A stretch of 58,692 bases of DNA from Tannerellaceae bacterium (GTDB taxonomy: Bacteria > Bacteroidota > Bacteroidia > Bacteroidales > Tannerellaceae). Positions 57,366 through 58,692 of the stretch are shown in pieces (position 1 is the stretch's first letter; every line of letters begins with the position of its first letter). A program made the position numbers and the translations under genes. The notes beneath the pieces were generated by a model that was not told the DNA's origin, did not search any database, and saw only the letters and a list, made by a program, of their open reading frames with translations. The stretch is from positions 1 to 58,692 of the forward strand of contig JAIRPK010000004.1 in assembly GCA_031257015.1 (NCBI GenBank). Direction: 5' to 3'.

Positions 57366-57812
57366 TTACAGTTCAATTCTCATTCGGCTTGGCTTGCTAT
57401 TGAGGCGAAGCGGTGCAGTATTAATAGTATGGATGATATGCGCCAGGCGTCGTCCAGTTTCCGGGTCGTCGTTTTTGCAGCTATTAATTCTGTATGCTGT
57501 ATTGACAGCTGTAATAAATGTATCGAAAGCCTCATCTACGCAGATACGCGTTCCCTTCAAAGAATAAAACTCATTTCTCTTGGAATAAACTCTTTGGATG
57601 AGTGCCGCAGGATCCTTTTTTCGGTTGCAGGCCAGATATTCCTCCTTTTTGAGCAAGGCCTTGAGAATGTCGTATGTTCTGACAAGGAAAGCTATCTTAG
57701 GTAAGGATTCCTGCAGAGGTTCCAATATTTCGTCATTGTAAAATTTTAGGCGTGCTGCGCCCGTTAAGCGATCGATGCTATTCTTGAGTCTGAATGTAAC
57801 AATTTGTATCAT
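57366..57812 (-). CDS. hypothetical helical protein (148 aa)
   Basis: 148 residues, mostly alpha-helical (ARLKFYNDEILEPLQESL, TYDILKALLKKEEYLA, VDEAFDTFITAVNTAYRI). No signal peptide or membrane segment. A TAACTTTG -7 element lies 24 nt upstream on the minus strand (57836-57843), which supports expression. I do not recognise the family. It is located between the intron and the 16S gene, where a 23S gene might have been expected. Confidence 0.6.
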   Translation of the reverse strand: MIQIVTFRLKNSIDRLTGAARLKFYNDEILEPLQESLPKIAFLVRTYDILKALLKKEEYLACNRKKDPAALIQRVYSKRNEFYSLKGTRICVDEAFDTFITAVNTAYRINSCKNDDPETGRRLAHIIHTINTAPLRLNSKPSRMRIEL

Positions 57813-57835
57813 GATGTTTATTTTTTGAACGAAGG

Positions 57836-57843
57836 CAAAGTTA
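57836..57843 (-). promoter_or_regulatory. -7 element for the hypothetical gene
   Basis: CAAAGTTA on the plus strand reads TAACTTTG on the minus strand. Confidence 0.5.
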
Positions 57844-58552
57844 CAGGATATAATTACATCATTTCATTCAGCATATTCATAACATCTTTTACGGCAAACT
57901 TTCTTTTCACAGTCTCCGTAGCTGCAAATCATCTTTAAAAAGCTGCATATTCATTATTCTATTCAAAACTCTTTCGTACCATCTGTTATTCGAGGCCATG
58001 CAATTCATATTCCAGCGTGAAATCATTCACTTTTCCGTTAAAAAATACACGCTTCAGAGCAAAATTTCCGCATTAAAATAGAGAAAAAAATGCCGACAAA
58101 CTCAAAACAAACCATAATCCACTCTTGCCTGTTTGCTCATTTATGACCATCCTCCAGTGCCAGTCCTTAAAACTATCCGAATAATCAATCAACAGGATTT
58201 TTTGTCATTGTTCGATGAAATTAGAAAATGGAATCCTTTTCAGCTAATTTTGATTCAGCCAATAAATACGGCGCCTACTTGTAACAGTAATATGGCTATG
58301 CAGAAGCCTTGCAGGACAATTTTACTCCTGATTCGCATTAATACGAAAAACATATAAAAATAAAAAAACACCAACATAAATTGAGGATTCAATCTTATTG
58401 ACAGTTAAAATATTGAATTAGAGCAAATAATTTAGAAGAAATAAGAAAGTATAAATTTGTCATATCAAAAAGAGTAACGGTGCAGTCGCCGTACTCATGA
58501 TATAATAAACGAAAACAAAAGAAGTGAAGCTAAGAAGTCAGATAAGAAAACT
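57844..58552. other. AT-rich spacer downstream of the 16S gene
   Basis: About 700 bp with no tRNA-Ile or tRNA-Ala, no 23S start and no 5S sequence seen on the minus strand. Confidence 0.6.

Positions 58553-58692
<140 letters not shown>

Overview
The window comes from a member of the Bacteroidales. The evidence is a fused lpxC-fabZ gene, several SusD/Mfa-style lipoproteins with a Cys lipobox, two GH92 mannosidases, a type IX secretion (T9SS) style surface protein, DUF5916, DUF2264, DUF4906-like and BspA-like proteins, promoters with the Bacteroidetes -7 element TAnnTTTG, and start sites without Shine-Dalgarno sequences. The last 140 bases are the 3' end of a 16S rRNA gene with Bacteroidetes-type sequence.

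Layout. 1-3.8 kb: the end of a fimbrillin-like lipoprotein locus, then two small toxin-antitoxin-like cassettes between duplicated flanks. 3.7-9.2 kb: cardiolipin synthase, a small T9SS-type protein and a GT-C membrane glycosyltransferase, all on the minus strand. 9.9-16.4 kb: a compact minus-strand operon purM-prfA-pyrF-lpxD-lpxC/fabZ-lpxA, joining purine and pyrimidine synthesis, translation termination and lipid A synthesis. 16.6-23.2 kb: msrC, a secreted PHP phosphoesterase, a BspA-like LRR protein and a DPP-IV peptidase. 24.1-29.7 kb: two convergent GH92 lipoproteins for mannan or N-glycan use. 31-35 kb: a giant modular adhesin whose T9SS sorting domain is cut by an in-frame TGA. 38-41.6 kb: a fimbrial operon (Mfa1-like subunit, then a larger accessory/tip lipoprotein, with a hairpin between them). 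41.7-45.6 kb: a UDP-sugar dehydrogenase coupled to a DUF5916 outer-membrane protein. 46.5-52.4 kb: a thioredoxin-fold lipoprotein, a candidate small RNA, then pta-ackA-prmC-recX-comF and a small membrane protein. 52.4-58.7 kb: a group II intron domain V relic, tRNA-Pro, a DUF2264 protein, a group II intron with a frameshifted reverse transcriptase, a hypothetical gene and the 16S end.

Three things stand out. (1) Seven intergenic regions each hold a private tandem-repeat family. The families share no sequence, but all have a period of about 21-22 or 41-43 bp (two or four DNA helical turns) and a palindromic core, and all lie upstream of gene 5' ends. (2) The 16S 3' end lacks the canonical anti-Shine-Dalgarno CCUCC, and no 23S gene follows it. 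(3) There are several visible decay or exchange events: a microhomology-joined tandem duplication carrying two different cassettes, a nonsense codon in a secretion signal, a twice-frameshifted intron maturase, and a fossil intron domain V.
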